This document shows, piece by piece, positions 30,534-39,082 of a stretch of 64,000 nt of DNA. The position numbers and the translations under genes were made by a program. The DNA is from Bacteroidota bacterium (GTDB lineage Bacteria > Bacteroidota > Bacteroidia > UKL13-3), in NCBI GenBank assembly GCA_947457395.1, contig CANGVA010000005.1, positions 1 to 64,000 of the forward strand, given 5' to 3'. The notes beneath the pieces are model-generated. The model searched no databases. It was not told where the DNA came from and was given only the letters and a program-made list of their open reading frames with translations. Within the stretch, counting starts at the first letter, position 1; every line of letters begins with the position of its first letter.

Positions 30534-31274
30534 CTACTCCTTATTTGCCTTTACATATGCTTCGGCCTTCATCAGGTCATCAGGGGTATCTATGGAAATG
30601 GTTTCCATATTGGTTTCTTTTAGGCGTATGTCATAACCATTTTCAAGCCAGCGTAGCTGCTCTAATGACTCTGCCTTTTCTATAGCACCTTGAGGTAAAC
30701 GGGTTAGGTCTATGAGCGTTTGGGGGCGGTATCCGTATATACCAATATGCTTGTAATAGGTAATATGCGCCTCCGGGTTTCTGCGATAAGGAATAGGCGA
30801 CCGTGAGAAATACAAGGCGTTTCCTAAACTGTTTATAACTGCCTTTACCGTATTGGGATTTTGAACCTCGCTCTCTTTATCCAGCTTTTTAATGAGCGAA
30901 GCGATATTTACCGAAGCATCATTAAAACAGGATGCTACCAACGCTATTTGTGCAGGATCAATAAATGGCTCATCTCCCTGGATATTGATAACCACATCAA
31001 CCTGCTTATTCAATTTTTTTAATACTTCCGAACAACGGTCGGTTCCACTCTGATGATAGGGTGAAGTAAGTATTGCATGTCCACCAAAGTTTTTAACCGC
31101 ATCGGCAATTCGGGCATCATCGGTTGCAACATACACCTCATCTAATTCCGTTACTTTCTTTGCCTGCTCATATACCCGTTGTATCATGGTTTTGCCACCA
31201 ATCATAATAAGGGGTTTACCCGGCAGTCGGGTTGATGCATATCGGGCGGGTATTATACCAATGATGGTTGACAT
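30534..31274 (-). CDS. kdsB: 3-deoxy-manno-octulosonate cytidylyltransferase
   Basis: 246 residues. Activates KDO with CTP to CMP-KDO for lipid A core assembly; cytosolic. Seen: GIIPARYASTRLPGKPL (nucleotide-binding start), HQSGTDRCSEV, NIQGDEPFI (metal/nucleotide site), and FSRSPIPYRR. Full length. kdsA, which with KdsB belongs to the same pathway, is at 40848-41639 on the other strand, so the pathway genes are split. 216 bases separate it from pyrG; the EamA gene ends 41 bases before its start. Confidence 0.96.
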   Translation of the reverse strand: MSTIIGIIPARYASTRLPGKPLIMIGGKTMIQRVYEQAKKVTELDEVYVATDDARIADAVKNFGGHAILTSPYHQSGTDRCSEVLKKLNKQVDVVINIQGDEPFIDPAQIALVASCFNDASVNIASLIKKLDKESEVQNPNTVKAVINSLGNALYFSRSPIPYRRNPEAHITYYKHIGIYGYRPQTLIDLTRLPQGAIEKAESLEQLRWLENGYDIRLKETNMETISIDTPDDLMKAEAYVKANKE

Positions 31275-31314
31275 GTTTCTGAATGTAAATTTCGAAGATA
31301 AAAATATTTCATTT

Positions 31315-32283
31315 CTAAAATAACCCTTGCATAGCTTGTGCTATCTCATCCCGCCAAACCAACACAAATACACCACCTACACTAATGATGGCTGCAATAA
31401 ATGAACCAAGTTCAATCTTTTCCTTACCACTTATGGCAGCTACTACCATAACGGTTATTGGCAGAAGTGAGAAAATGGTTTGTGCCAACGAAACCTCAAT
31501 AAGAGAAGCTGCAAGCAACGATATGGAAACACCTATCACAGGGCCAAAAACTGTACCTATTAAGACCGGTTTTAAGTGCTGAGGCTTGTATGCTATTTCC
31601 TTAAACTCTGCTACCAAATTGGTTCTAAATAAACCTGCAACATAGATTATTACCGTTGCAGTAAACATTCGGATCCATGTGGCATGAACCGGGCTAAGGT
31701 CTTGCCCTTCATGGGTTATCATAAGTCCTTTCTTTGCCAGCACAATACCTAACCCCTGGCAAATGGCTCCGAGGATGGCAAATAAAACACCTCGCATCAA
31801 CTCCTGCCTATTACTGCCAGCTTTGCTAAGATTATTTTTCTGATTAACCCTAATAAACCATAGCAAACCGCCAACCGATATGGCCATTCCCAGCATACCC
31901 AAAGCGCTGATATGTTCTGCAAGAAGTATCATACCCAGCAACAATGCGGCAAAAGGAGCAAACGTATTGAACAAACTGGCACGCGAACTGCCGAGCATTT
32001 TAAATGCGGTAAAAGCAAAATGATCGCCAATACTAAGCCCTACAACACCTGATAAGCCAAGCCATAACCATTCATGTAAATTCGGCAACCGAAACAATGC
32101 AATTATGGAATGAGTGGATACGCTAACCGTAACCACCGAAAGCAGTAACATAGCAAAAAGCAATCGCACACGATTAACTGATTTTGGAGAGGCCAGTTTT
32201 GCAGCGTGTGTAAAGGCAAATGTGCCAATGGTCCAACATGCAAGGGTGGTAAAGGCTGCCAATATACCGGTTGTGTAGTTCAT
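31315..32283 (-). CDS. EamA/DMT-family transporter
   Basis: 322 residues with about ten transmembrane helices in two EamA repeats (about 1-140 and 165-315). Typical features: TTLACWTIGTFAFTHAAK, GLSIGDHFAFTAFKMLGSSRASLFNTFAPF and, in the second half, GTVFGPVIGVSISLLAASLIEVSLAQTI. Drug/metabolite exporters of the inner membrane; substrates range from amino acids to purines and cannot be assigned here. Located between kdsB and a glycosyltransferase gene, all on the minus strand. Confidence 0.88.
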   Translation of the reverse strand: MNYTTGILAAFTTLACWTIGTFAFTHAAKLASPKSVNRVRLLFAMLLLSVVTVSVSTHSIIALFRLPNLHEWLWLGLSGVVGLSIGDHFAFTAFKMLGSSRASLFNTFAPFAALLLGMILLAEHISALGMLGMAISVGGLLWFIRVNQKNNLSKAGSNRQELMRGVLFAILGAICQGLGIVLAKKGLMITHEGQDLSPVHATWIRMFTATVIIYVAGLFRTNLVAEFKEIAYKPQHLKPVLIGTVFGPVIGVSISLLAASLIEVSLAQTIFSLLPITVMVVAAISGKEKIELGSFIAAIISVGGVFVLVWRDEIAQAMQGLF

Positions 32284-32350
32284 TGTTCAGCTTAGCTTAG
32301 AGAAGACTTAGACCAAACAAATAAAAAACCGGTATGCAGCATATCTTTAG

Positions 32351-33421
32351 TTAAAAATGCCTTGTTACGGCCTGAGCAATTTTTTGAGCCGGTAATTGTT
32401 CCATGCAACTGGTTCCATCCACACAGCTGCCTCTGTAAAAACACTTACAATCCTTATCAGGAGCTACAATTTCTCCTTTGCCAAACAAATCAAACTCATG
32501 CGGATTGAAGATATTATTCATCAATACAATTCTCTTGCCTAAGGCTAGCGTTATGTGCATTCCCATAGTAACCTGAGTAATAACCAAGTGGCAATGATTT
32601 ACCAGATTAATAAATTCATACAAACTAAAATAACCCAGATATGCAGCTCCACTCCGTTGCTGTATTTCTTTATTTCTGGCATCCTCTGCCTCACCTCCTA
32701 AGAGCAAGATATGCGCATCTGGGTGCTGTTTTTTAAGAATACCAACCAGCTCCACCCATTTATCAATACTCCAAAGGCGTGTAGTCCAGCGCCCGCCACA
32801 ACCGGTATTTAAACCAATGATTTTTTTATCTGTAGGTAGGTTCCATGTATAACCTTTATCATCATGGGTATCCATTAAATAAGGTTCACCCTGATGGGTA
32901 TAACCACATATTTCAAAAATTTCCCGCAGGTAGCTCTTGGTATTGGCCTTGCTCACATCATCAAACATACCGGTCATAAATTTATGAACGGCCAGCTCAT
33001 TGTAAGGCTGTATTTCATTATCCTTAAGCACAAATCCGAACTTCACTTTCGCATCAACAACCTGAAGCAATGCCCCTGCTTCCTTTTCCTTATCCAGGTT
33101 AATGGCAATGTCCCATTGGCTGTGCTGCACATACATCAATGCATTGTGATCCCATTTAAGTACTTCATCTATTTTAGAAGTCGGCAAAATATCGGGAGTC
33201 CATGTGAGCCATGTTATTTTACAACCCGGATATTCTTTACGAAACTTAATTATCAGGGGCGTGGTGCGTATTACATCACCAATGGCACCTAGTTTTATAA
33301 TTAATATACGTTTGCTCACTTTTTCATATACAGGACAATCCGCACAGTGATAGCCATGCTGCTTATGCGGTTTACAAGGAATATGGCCTTTGAAATGAAG
33401 ACAATCAGCTTTAATAGTCAT
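32351..33421 (-). CDS. Glycosyltransferase family 9 (heptosyltransferase-like), cysteine-rich
   Basis: 356 residues from the ATG at 33421; the longer frame to 33511 adds 30 nonfamily residues. The GT9 signature KRILIIKLGAIGDVIRTTPLI lies at about 36-56, and the acceptor/donor region GLNTGCGGRWTTRLWSIDKW is near 215. These enzymes transfer heptose or related sugars in lipopolysaccharide core assembly. Odd: an N-terminal cysteine cluster (CLHFKGHIPC, then CADC) and a C-terminal one (CKCFYRGSC, C before MEQL) bracket the catalytic core, suggesting a zinc- or iron-sulfur-bound state. This cluster recurs in Bacteroidota homologues from memory of the family. Confidence 0.85.
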   Translation of the reverse strand: MTIKADCLHFKGHIPCKPHKQHGYHCADCPVYEKVSKRILIIKLGAIGDVIRTTPLIIKFRKEYPGCKITWLTWTPDILPTSKIDEVLKWDHNALMYVQHSQWDIAINLDKEKEAGALLQVVDAKVKFGFVLKDNEIQPYNELAVHKFMTGMFDDVSKANTKSYLREIFEICGYTHQGEPYLMDTHDDKGYTWNLPTDKKIIGLNTGCGGRWTTRLWSIDKWVELVGILKKQHPDAHILLLGGEAEDARNKEIQQRSGAAYLGYFSLYEFINLVNHCHLVITQVTMGMHITLALGKRIVLMNNIFNPHEFDLFGKGEIVAPDKDCKCFYRGSCVDGTSCMEQLPAQKIAQAVTRHF

Positions 33422-33574
33422 GATAAAACGAAGATAAAAAAAGCGAATATATGGGGTAAACAGGTAAGGCGCAAACCAAAGAAACCCAAAAGAAGAGAAA
33501 AGTTCAGGCAATTTGTCATGCCAACAAGGGTTTGGTAATGAATTTGTATATTGCTTCCGTACAAATTTAAAAAC

Positions 33575-34168
33575 ATGAAAAGAGGAACAATTATTCTTTT
33601 AGTGGTGGCAGGCTTATTTCTGCTGCTTATTTTTAACGGCTGTGGCAGCTACAACAATATGGTGAGCAAGAGAGAAGCCACAGAATCAGCCTGGGCGCAG
33701 GTAGAAAATGTTTACCAGCGCAGAATGGACCTGATACCTAACCTTGTAAACACTGTAAAAGGTGTGGCTAACTTTGAGCAAAAAACACTTACTGATGTTA
33801 TTCAGGCGCGTGCCAATGCAAGTTCTATTAAAGTAGATGCAAGCAAATTGAGTCCGGAGCAAATACAAAAATTTCAGGCGTCACAAGGTGAACTATCTCA
33901 GGCGTTGGGAAGATTGATGGTGGTGGCTGAGCAATATCCGCAATTAAAAGCCACTGAAAATTTTCTTGAACTGCAATCGCAACTAGAAGGCACCGAGAAT
34001 AGAATAACCACCGAAAGACAAAAGTTTAATGATATTGTAAAGCAATACAATACATATATACGCAGATTTCCTCAGGTACTTTATAGCGGCATCTTTGGTT
34101 TTGAGAAAAGAGGTTATTTTGAAGCCACAGCAGGCGCAGAAAAAGCACCTGAAGTAAAATTTGAATAA
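33575..34168 (+). CDS. lemA: LemA family protein
   Basis: 197 residues from the ATG at 33575 (the longer frame is eight residues and nonfamily). N-terminal hydrophobic segment with lipobox-like FNGC, then the LemA helical domain (SYNNMVSKREATESAWAQVENVYQRRMDLIPNLVNTVKG; YPQLKATENFLELQSQLEGTENRI). LemA proteins are membrane-anchored with unknown function and are often near TPM-domain genes, as here. A strong terminator (34187-34232) separates it from the two TPM genes, so it may be mostly monocistronic. Confidence 0.93.
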   Translation: MKRGTIILLVVAGLFLLLIFNGCGSYNNMVSKREATESAWAQVENVYQRRMDLIPNLVNTVKGVANFEQKTLTDVIQARANASSIKVDASKLSPEQIQKFQASQGELSQALGRLMVVAEQYPQLKATENFLELQSQLEGTENRITTERQKFNDIVKQYNTYIRRFPQVLYSGIFGFEKRGYFEATAGAEKAPEVKFE

Positions 34169-34186
34169 TTTAAACACACCATTCAC

Positions 34187-34232
34187 AGCCACAGATTTCA
34201 CTAAATACAATGGTTGAAATCTGTGGCTTTAT
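34187..34232 (+). terminator. Terminator/attenuator between lemA and the TPM genes
   Basis: A 14-base perfect stem (AGCCACAGATTTCA at 34187-34200 with TGAAATCTGTGGCT at 34215-34228) followed by TTTATTTT. It lies 19 bases after the lemA stop and 7 bases before the next ATG. Confidence 0.85.
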
Positions 34233-34238
34233 TTTGTT

Positions 34239-34685
34239 ATGGCAAAACATTTTTTTACTACTGCAGAACAAAACGGCATTATTGAAGCCATAAAGCAGGC
34301 CGAACTAAATACATCCGGAGAAATACGTTTGCATATTGAGGCCCACTGCAAAACAGATGCGTATGAACGCGCACGGCAGGTGTTTGAACAATTGGGCATG
34401 CATGCAACCGATCAGAAAAACGGAGTGCTTTTTTATGTAGCCTATAAAGATCATAAACTTGCCATACTTGGAGATAAAGGTATTCACGAAAAGGTAACGC
34501 AACAGTTTTGGGAAGAAGAAAAAGAATTGCTTCGCAGTTATTTTAAACAAAATAAATATGCCGAAGGACTGACAATAGCCATTAACAAAGCCGGAGAAAA
34601 ATTACAAGCATATTTCCCTTATCAGAAAAATGATACCAATGAGTTGAGCAATGATATTTCTTTTGGAGGAGGTAAAAATGCGTAA
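34239..34685 (+). CDS. TPM domain-containing protein
   Basis: 148 residues. A single TPM domain (PF04536 type): ITEAIKQAELNTSGEIRLHIEAHC..., FEQLGMHATDQKNGVLFYVAYKDHKLAILGDKGI and a helical C-terminal part. No signal peptide, so probably cytosolic or peripheral. The strong purine-rich sequence GGAGGAGGT near its end is the ribosome site for the next gene. Its own start lies only 7 bases after a terminator, so a promoter may overlap the hairpin (TTATTTTG at 34230-34237). Confidence 0.88.
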   Translation: MAKHFFTTAEQNGIIEAIKQAELNTSGEIRLHIEAHCKTDAYERARQVFEQLGMHATDQKNGVLFYVAYKDHKLAILGDKGIHEKVTQQFWEEEKELLRSYFKQNKYAEGLTIAINKAGEKLQAYFPYQKNDTNELSNDISFGGGKNA

Positions 34686-35439
34686 AATTTACCTGCTTCT
34701 AACCACGCTTTTTTTAACGGCAACCTTGCCAATGCAAGTGTTGGCAAAAGATATTCCGGCTAAGCCCAATCCTCCCCGACTGGTTAATGATTACACCCAA
34801 ACTCTTAGCACTGCAGCGCAACAACAACTGGAGCAAAAACTGGTAGCATATTTCGATTCGACCTCTACGCAAATTGCCATTATTATTGAACAATCCTTAG
34901 ATGGTGATGATTTGTTTGACTACTGCCAGCGCCTGGCAACCGGCTGGGGTATTGGAGAGCAAAACAAAAACAACGGATTGCTTATTTACATTGCCTTAGC
35001 CGACAGAAAAATCAGGATACATACAGGATATGGGATGGAGGCCACCATTACGGATGCACTTTCCAAACGTATTATTGAAAAAAATATCAAACCCAATTTT
35101 AAGGCTGGCAATTATTATCAGGGGTTGGATGAAGCAACCGACATCATTATTCAAGCTGCTTCCGGAGAGTATGAGTATGACCGAACACAAGGCAATGAGC
35201 CAAATACAAAGGCAATACTGAAGATAATCTTCATCATTATTATCATCATAATTGTGATTTCTAAATTTGGTGGAGGCCGCGGAGGCAGAAGAGGCAGCGG
35301 ATTTGGCGGACCCATATTTTGGGGTGGCACATTTGGTAGCGGTGGTTTTTCATCCGGTGGAGGAGGTTTTGGTGGCGGTGGGTTTGGCGGCTTTGGTGGC
35401 GGAGGATTTGGCGGAGGCGGCAGCAGCGGAAGCTGGTAG
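34678..35439 (+). CDS. Exported TPM domain protein with glycine-rich tail
   Basis: 253 residues from the ATG at 34678, overlapping the previous gene by 8 bases with a strong Shine-Dalgarno (GGAGGAGG), so the two are translationally coupled. Signal peptide (MRKIYLLLTTLFLTA ... QVLA), TPM domain (about 30-170; TSTQIAIIIEQSLDGDDLFDYCQRLATGWGIG, DRKIRIHTGYGMEATI), one transmembrane helix (IIFIIIIIIIVISKF) and a Gly/Ser/Phe-rich tail of about 55 residues ending GGSSGSW. YgcG-like. TPM phosphatase activity is known for a plant relative; bacterial function is unclear. Confidence 0.9.
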   Translation: MRKIYLLLTTLFLTATLPMQVLAKDIPAKPNPPRLVNDYTQTLSTAAQQQLEQKLVAYFDSTSTQIAIIIEQSLDGDDLFDYCQRLATGWGIGEQNKNNGLLIYIALADRKIRIHTGYGMEATITDALSKRIIEKNIKPNFKAGNYYQGLDEATDIIIQAASGEYEYDRTQGNEPNTKAILKIIFIIIIIIIVISKFGGGRGGRRGSGFGGPIFWGGTFGSGGFSSGGGGFGGGGFGGFGGGGFGGGGSSGSW

Positions 35440-35538
35440 TGTTTTGAGTGTTGAATGGAGTATCTTATTGGCAATAAAGTTATGTAGTTATAGTTTTTAT
35501 TAGAAATGCCATACATTAACCTCGATAGTTCAACTTAT

Positions 35539-35594
35539 AAACTGCTCAAAGCTATATAGCCACATCTCCAATTTTATAATGAGTTAAACACAAA
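35539..35594 (+). repeat. Direct repeat copy 1 flanking the accessory islet
   Basis: 56 bases, starting AAACTGCTCAAAGCTATATA, with a near copy at 37406-37460. The shared core is a palindrome GCTATATAGC plus CAATTTTATAATGAGT, identical in both. Apart from about six scattered mismatches and one length difference the copies agree throughout. Neither copy lies in a gene. The 339-base gap 35440-35778 otherwise shows only the hairpin at 35706-35752. Confidence 0.75.
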
Positions 35595-35705
35595 TGGTGT
35601 CCAAGGTGTTCAATATCTCTTATACTATATAGAAAGGGTAGATTCAATGTGGGACGATTGATTAAAACGAAAATGGGATATTTGGTTTATTCACATAAAC
35701 TAGAA

Positions 35706-35752
35706 ATCCTTGGTTTCCATAAAAAATTATCATTTGAATGAAAACCAAGGAT
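35706..35752 (-). terminator. Stem-loop after the islet operon
   Basis: An 11-base stem (ATCCTTGGTTT with AAACCAAGGAT), extended by a looser CAT/ATG pairing, with a long AT-rich loop. It lies 27 bases beyond the stop of the 67-residue gene on the minus strand, with only a short U-run (TTTCTAG) after it, so it may be a weak terminator or an RNA structure. Confidence 0.5.
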
Positions 35753-35778
35753 AAAATATGATATGTATAGCCATTAAT

Positions 35779-35982
35779 TTAAAAAAATAGATTAAAAGAT
35801 TCTAATATGTAGAATATCAATCCAAAAATTACAAAGAATAACCCAAATAAGTATAATATTTTTTTTACGTTAAATTCTTTTTCTTTAGCATAATCATTAT
35901 ACAAACTAACTGTAGCTATACAGAGAAGAAGAATTAGCGGTATTTTAAAAAGTATAATTTTATAGATCATAGAACTAAACAT
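35779..35982 (-). CDS. Small two-helix membrane protein (islet)
   Basis: 67 residues. Two hydrophobic helices (IILFKIPLILLLCIATVSLY and ILYLFGLFFVIFGLIFYILE) joined by a short charged loop (NDYAKEKEFNVKK). No family recognised. Its ATG overlaps the stop of the upstream gene by one base (TGATG), so it is translationally coupled to the exported glycine-zipper protein. Size and topology resemble immunity proteins of class II bacteriocins, but there is no sequence proof of that. Confidence 0.55.
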   Translation of the reverse strand: MFSSMIYKIILFKIPLILLLCIATVSLYNDYAKEKEFNVKKILYLFGLFFVIFGLIFYILESFNLFF

Positions 35983-36770
35983 CAGTCATTAGCTGTCCAT
36001 AAGGAAAAAGAATATTTTAAGATATTCAGTGAATGTCTCATTATCAGTTTCTCCTCTTCACTAAAATTATTACTAATGCTTACTAGACTAATTTCAGAGT
36101 TAATGTAGGCCAAACCACTTTCTATATTTTTGTTTTCCAGACCTAATAATGTATTCAAAACTCTTTTATATTCATCACTTAAACGAGTGTTTCCATAATC
36201 TTCTGCAATCATGTTTGCGTGATCATTGATCGATGTATTAATCCCCATTGGAGTAATTAGTTGAATTAATTTCGCCTTTGTATACTGTTGTTTAATTTCA
36301 TTTATACTTAAATGAAACTCATTGGATAAAAATGTACAAAGTGGCTCGTACAAAGCGTCAATGTAGCTCTCAGGAGTTCTATAACCTTGCCCAGAATTAT
36401 TGATAAAGTTCACTAAAAAGGTATTATGAAGATAGCCTGACCTTTCAAATTCGTTCATATATGAAATAGTTTGTGGGTTAGCAGGAGGAATTACCGGTCG
36501 TAATAGTCCACCTGGATTATGCCTTTCCATGTAAAGCCATCCAGATGCAGCACAACCATCTACAACTATACCAAGAGCCATTCCATGAGCTCCGCCAATC
36601 CTTCCCCATTTATATCCTTGATAAGATCCGCCAACATCCGCGCCTAGATAAGTTCCAAGTGTTATCCAATTTATCATTGGCTTACTTTTATTATAGTATG
36701 ACGCCTGATTGCTTGCGTCTAAATTCGCAAAGACTAATAAAGTTGTAATAACTAAAAGATATTTTCTCAT
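35982..36770 (-). CDS. Exported glycine-zipper protein (islet)
   Basis: 262 residues from the ATG at 36770 (the frame extends to 36788 but the signal peptide MRKYLLVITTLLVFANLDAS starts here). After the signal peptide comes a stretch rich in small residues (LGTYLGADVGGSYQGYKWG, then GGAHGMALGIVVDGC) resembling glycine-zipper membrane segments of bacteriocins and colicin-like toxins. The remaining 180 residues are soluble and mostly helical, with no recognised domain. Codon use and base composition look more AT-rich than the neighbours. Coupled to a small membrane protein downstream and divergent from an XRE regulator, all between direct repeats. Toxin-like function is inference. Confidence 0.6.
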   Translation of the reverse strand: MRKYLLVITTLLVFANLDASNQASYYNKSKPMINWITLGTYLGADVGGSYQGYKWGRIGGAHGMALGIVVDGCAASGWLYMERHNPGGLLRPVIPPANPQTISYMNEFERSGYLHNTFLVNFINNSGQGYRTPESYIDALYEPLCTFLSNEFHLSINEIKQQYTKAKLIQLITPMGINTSINDHANMIAEDYGNTRLSDEYKRVLNTLLGLENKNIESGLAYINSEISLVSISNNFSEEEKLIMRHSLNILKYSFSLWTAND

Positions 36771-36911
36771 ATTGATATGTCTTCCCATTGCACAACATGT
36801 GCAACTTTGTGCTTTACAAATCTGATAGTATTTATTTAGTATTTTAACTGCTAATATAATTGTTTCAATTGTTAAAACTTTTTTTTAATTTGTTTTACAA
36901 TTAATAAGTTT

Positions 36912-37295
36912 ATGGTATTGGATAGTACTAAAATAAAGAAAGCAAGAGGAAGAGCCAAACTTTCACAAACTGACCTTGGCTTTTTAATCGATGTATCTCA
37001 AACAACGATTTGGGAATGGGAACAAAAAGACCATGATGTAAAGTTAGATTATATTCTAGCGATAAGTGAGTAATTAGACTTAGACCTGCAAGATTTGTTA
37101 AAGGATGGAACAACAATTAATATTCAGCATAATCACAACAACAAAGTAAGCAACAACTCAGCTCCTTGCATGAATATTACAATTGAATCATACCAATTGC
37201 AACAAGAGTTGATACAAGTACTCAAACATAATATTGAGCTGCTAAGAGAAGAGAACGCAAAACTGAAGCAAGATTTAAAGAAAATTAATAATTAG
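36912..37295 (+). pseudogene. XRE-family regulator interrupted by an in-frame stop
   Basis: The ATG at 36912 starts a helix-turn-helix domain (KIKKARGRAKLSQTDLGFLI, then SQTTIWEWEQ) that ends at TAA 37071-37073 after 53 residues. The same frame continues without any shift as LDLDLQDLLKDG, a linker and a coiled coil (QLQQELIQVLKHNIELLREENAKLKQDL) to the TAG at 37293. The sequence around the stop (LAISE-stop-LDLDLQDLLKDG) reads as an XRE domain whose glutamine- or glutamate-type codon became TAA. So the full-length gene of about 127 residues is broken by one base change; the HTH fragment alone might still be made. Reinitiation at a TTG near 37095 is possible. Confidence 0.7.
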
Positions 37296-37405
37296 TCCCC
37301 TTTCCACAAGCCCTGAGTACTTAGTTCTATGAGCGAGTTAAACCTCGTTGAAATACCTAAAGAACTTACAATAATGATTAGCCTTGAATCTATTAATTAA
37401 TCCAC

Positions 37406-37460
37406 AAACTGCTCAACGCTATATAGCAGCAACACCAATTTTATAATGAGTAACCACAAA
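37406..37460 (+). repeat. Direct repeat copy 2 flanking the accessory islet
   Basis: 55 bases, AAACTGCTCAACGCTATATA onward, matching copy 1 at 35539-35594. Together they enclose the XRE pseudogene, the exported protein and the small membrane protein. The rest of the 328-base gap 37296-37623 shows no gene, terminator or promoter I can support, only AT-rich sequence. Confidence 0.75.
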
Positions 37461-37623
37461 GTAGCAGAACACGCATGAGAACTGTTAAATAATCAAGAGA
37501 CAATCTTTTAGTCTTCTTATCTGTCAATCTTTAGATAATAGATACAGAGTTACAAGGAAGCAAGATGCAAGGCCATATATGAAATAAGAAAATTTATGTA
37601 ATTTGGCTACTCAAAAATTACTT

Positions 37624-38343
37624 ATGCTCGAACAGCTTGACCTTACTAAAATACTGGTGCTCGATATTGAAACGGTACCTCAACAACCCGGGTTTGATTC
37701 ATTACCTGAAAAATGGAAAAGCCTTTGGGAGAAAAAAGCCGCATTTCTTAAAAAACAGGAAAATGAATCGGCTGCCGAAATATATAACCGTGCAGGTATT
37801 TATGCAGAGTTTGGTAAAATCATTTGCATATCTGCCGGATTTTTTAACAGAAGCGGCAATAGCTGGCAGTTTCGGGTAAAATCATTTTATGGCGAGGATG
37901 AAACAATTGTATTAAAAGAATTCAATACCCTACTGGAACGTTATTTCAATCAGCCCGACCATTTATTGTGCGGCCATAATGCCAAGGAGTTTGACTTCCC
38001 TTACCTGTGCAGGCGCATGCTCATTAACGGTATTTCCATTCCTTCTATTCTTAATATTGCAGGAAAAAAGCCATGGGAGGTGCAACACCTCGATACGATG
38101 GAATTATGGAAGTTTGGCGACTTTAAAAGTTTTACTTCACTTGAATTACTTGCCACCACATTTAATATTCCAACACCTAAGGATGACATTGATGGAAGCA
38201 TGGTTTGGAAAGTTTTTTGGCAAGAAAACAACCTTGAACGTATTGCAAGCTATTGCCAGAAAGATGTGGTAACAGTTGCACAGCTTTTGCTTCGTTTCAG
38301 AGGCGAAAAACTGTTAGAGGAGTCAGACGTTATATTTTCTTAA
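37624..38343 (+). CDS. PolB-like 3'-5' exonuclease domain protein
   Basis: 239 residues from the ATG at 37624 (a TTG at 37603 would add seven residues). A DnaQ/DEDD-type exonuclease related to the proofreading domain of family B polymerases (PF10108 type): exo I LDIETVP (D and E metal ligands), exo [14 protein letters not shown] (Asp), exo III YCQKDV (Tyr/Asp). No polymerase domain, so a stand-alone nuclease that trims DNA or RNA 3' ends. Ends 12 bases before pdxJ; the two are likely cotranscribed. Confidence 0.9.
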   Translation: MLEQLDLTKILVLDIETVPQQPGFDSLPEKWKSLWEKKAAFLKKQENESAAEIYNRAGIYAEFGKIICISAGFFNRSGNSWQFRVKSFYGEDETIVLKEFNTLLERYFNQPDHLLCGHNAKEFDFPYLCRRMLINGISIPSILNIAGKKPWEVQHLDTMELWKFGDFKSFTSLELLATTFNIPTPKDDIDGSMVWKVFWQENNLERIASYCQKDVVTVAQLLLRFRGEKLLEESDVIFS

Positions 38344-38354
38344 CTGCTATTTAC

Positions 38355-39071
38355 ATGACCAAACTTTCTGTAAACATTAATAAAATTGCTACCCTCAGAA
38401 ACTCAAGAGGTGGAAACAACCCAGATGTAATAAAAGCAGCAATAGACTGCGAGCGTTTCGGTGCCGATGGTATAACTGTGCACCCCAGACCTGATGAGCG
38501 GCACATACGATATACAGATGTATATGCGCTGAAAGAAGCAGTGAAAACAGAATTGAATATTGAAGGAAATCCGCGTGAGCAAAAATTTATAGATTTGGTA
38601 CTTGCTGTTAAACCCACACAGGTTACACTGGTGCCAGATGCACTGAACCAGCTCACCTCTGATCACGGCTGGGACACCATTACACACAAAACATTCCTTA
38701 TTGATACCATTCAGAAATTTAAGTCGCATGGCATACGTACATCAATTTTTGTTGACCCCGATTTGAAAATGATAGAAGCCGCCCCTGAAACAGGTACCGA
38801 TAGAATTGAGCTATATACAGAAAGCTATGCGCATGGATATACAAAGAATAAGAAAAGCGCTGTTGCTCCATTTATAGTTGCTGCAAAAAAAGCTAATGAG
38901 CTGGGCTTAGGAATCAATGCCGGACACGACTTATCCTTAGATAACCTGCAGTTCTTTAAACAACAAATTCCTGCTTTGCTGGAAGTAAGCATTGGCCATG
39001 CCTTGATTTGTGATGCCTTATATTACGGCCTTGAAAATACCATACAGTTATACAAACGTAAACTTACCTAA
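38355..39071 (+). CDS. pdxJ: Pyridoxine 5'-phosphate synthase
   Basis: 238 residues from the ATG at 38355; the longer frame from 38253 overlaps the exonuclease gene. Condenses 1-deoxy-xylulose-5-phosphate with 3-amino-2-oxopropyl phosphate in vitamin B6 biosynthesis. Seen: [57 protein letters not shown] and [10 protein letters not shown]. Full length. Between an exonuclease and an M28 peptidase in the same direction; gap to the latter is 11 bases. Confidence 0.96.
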   Translation: MTKLSVNINKIATLRNSRGGNNPDVIKAAIDCERFGADGITVHPRPDERHIRYTDVYALKEAVKTELNIEGNPREQKFIDLVLAVKPTQVTLVPDALNQLTSDHGWDTITHKTFLIDTIQKFKSHGIRTSIFVDPDLKMIEAAPETGTDRIELYTESYAHGYTKNKKSAVAPFIVAAKKANELGLGINAGHDLSLDNLQFFKQQIPALLEVSIGHALICDALYYGLENTIQLYKRKLT

Positions 39072-39082
39072 ACTTATTTACC

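Noticed and set aside
35151-35516. A proline-rich open frame on the minus strand opposite the glycine-rich tail
   Set aside because: Gly codons read backwards give Pro; composition only, no independent support.
38253-38354. An upstream extension of pdxJ
   Set aside because: Overlaps the exonuclease gene; PdxJ similarity begins at 38355.
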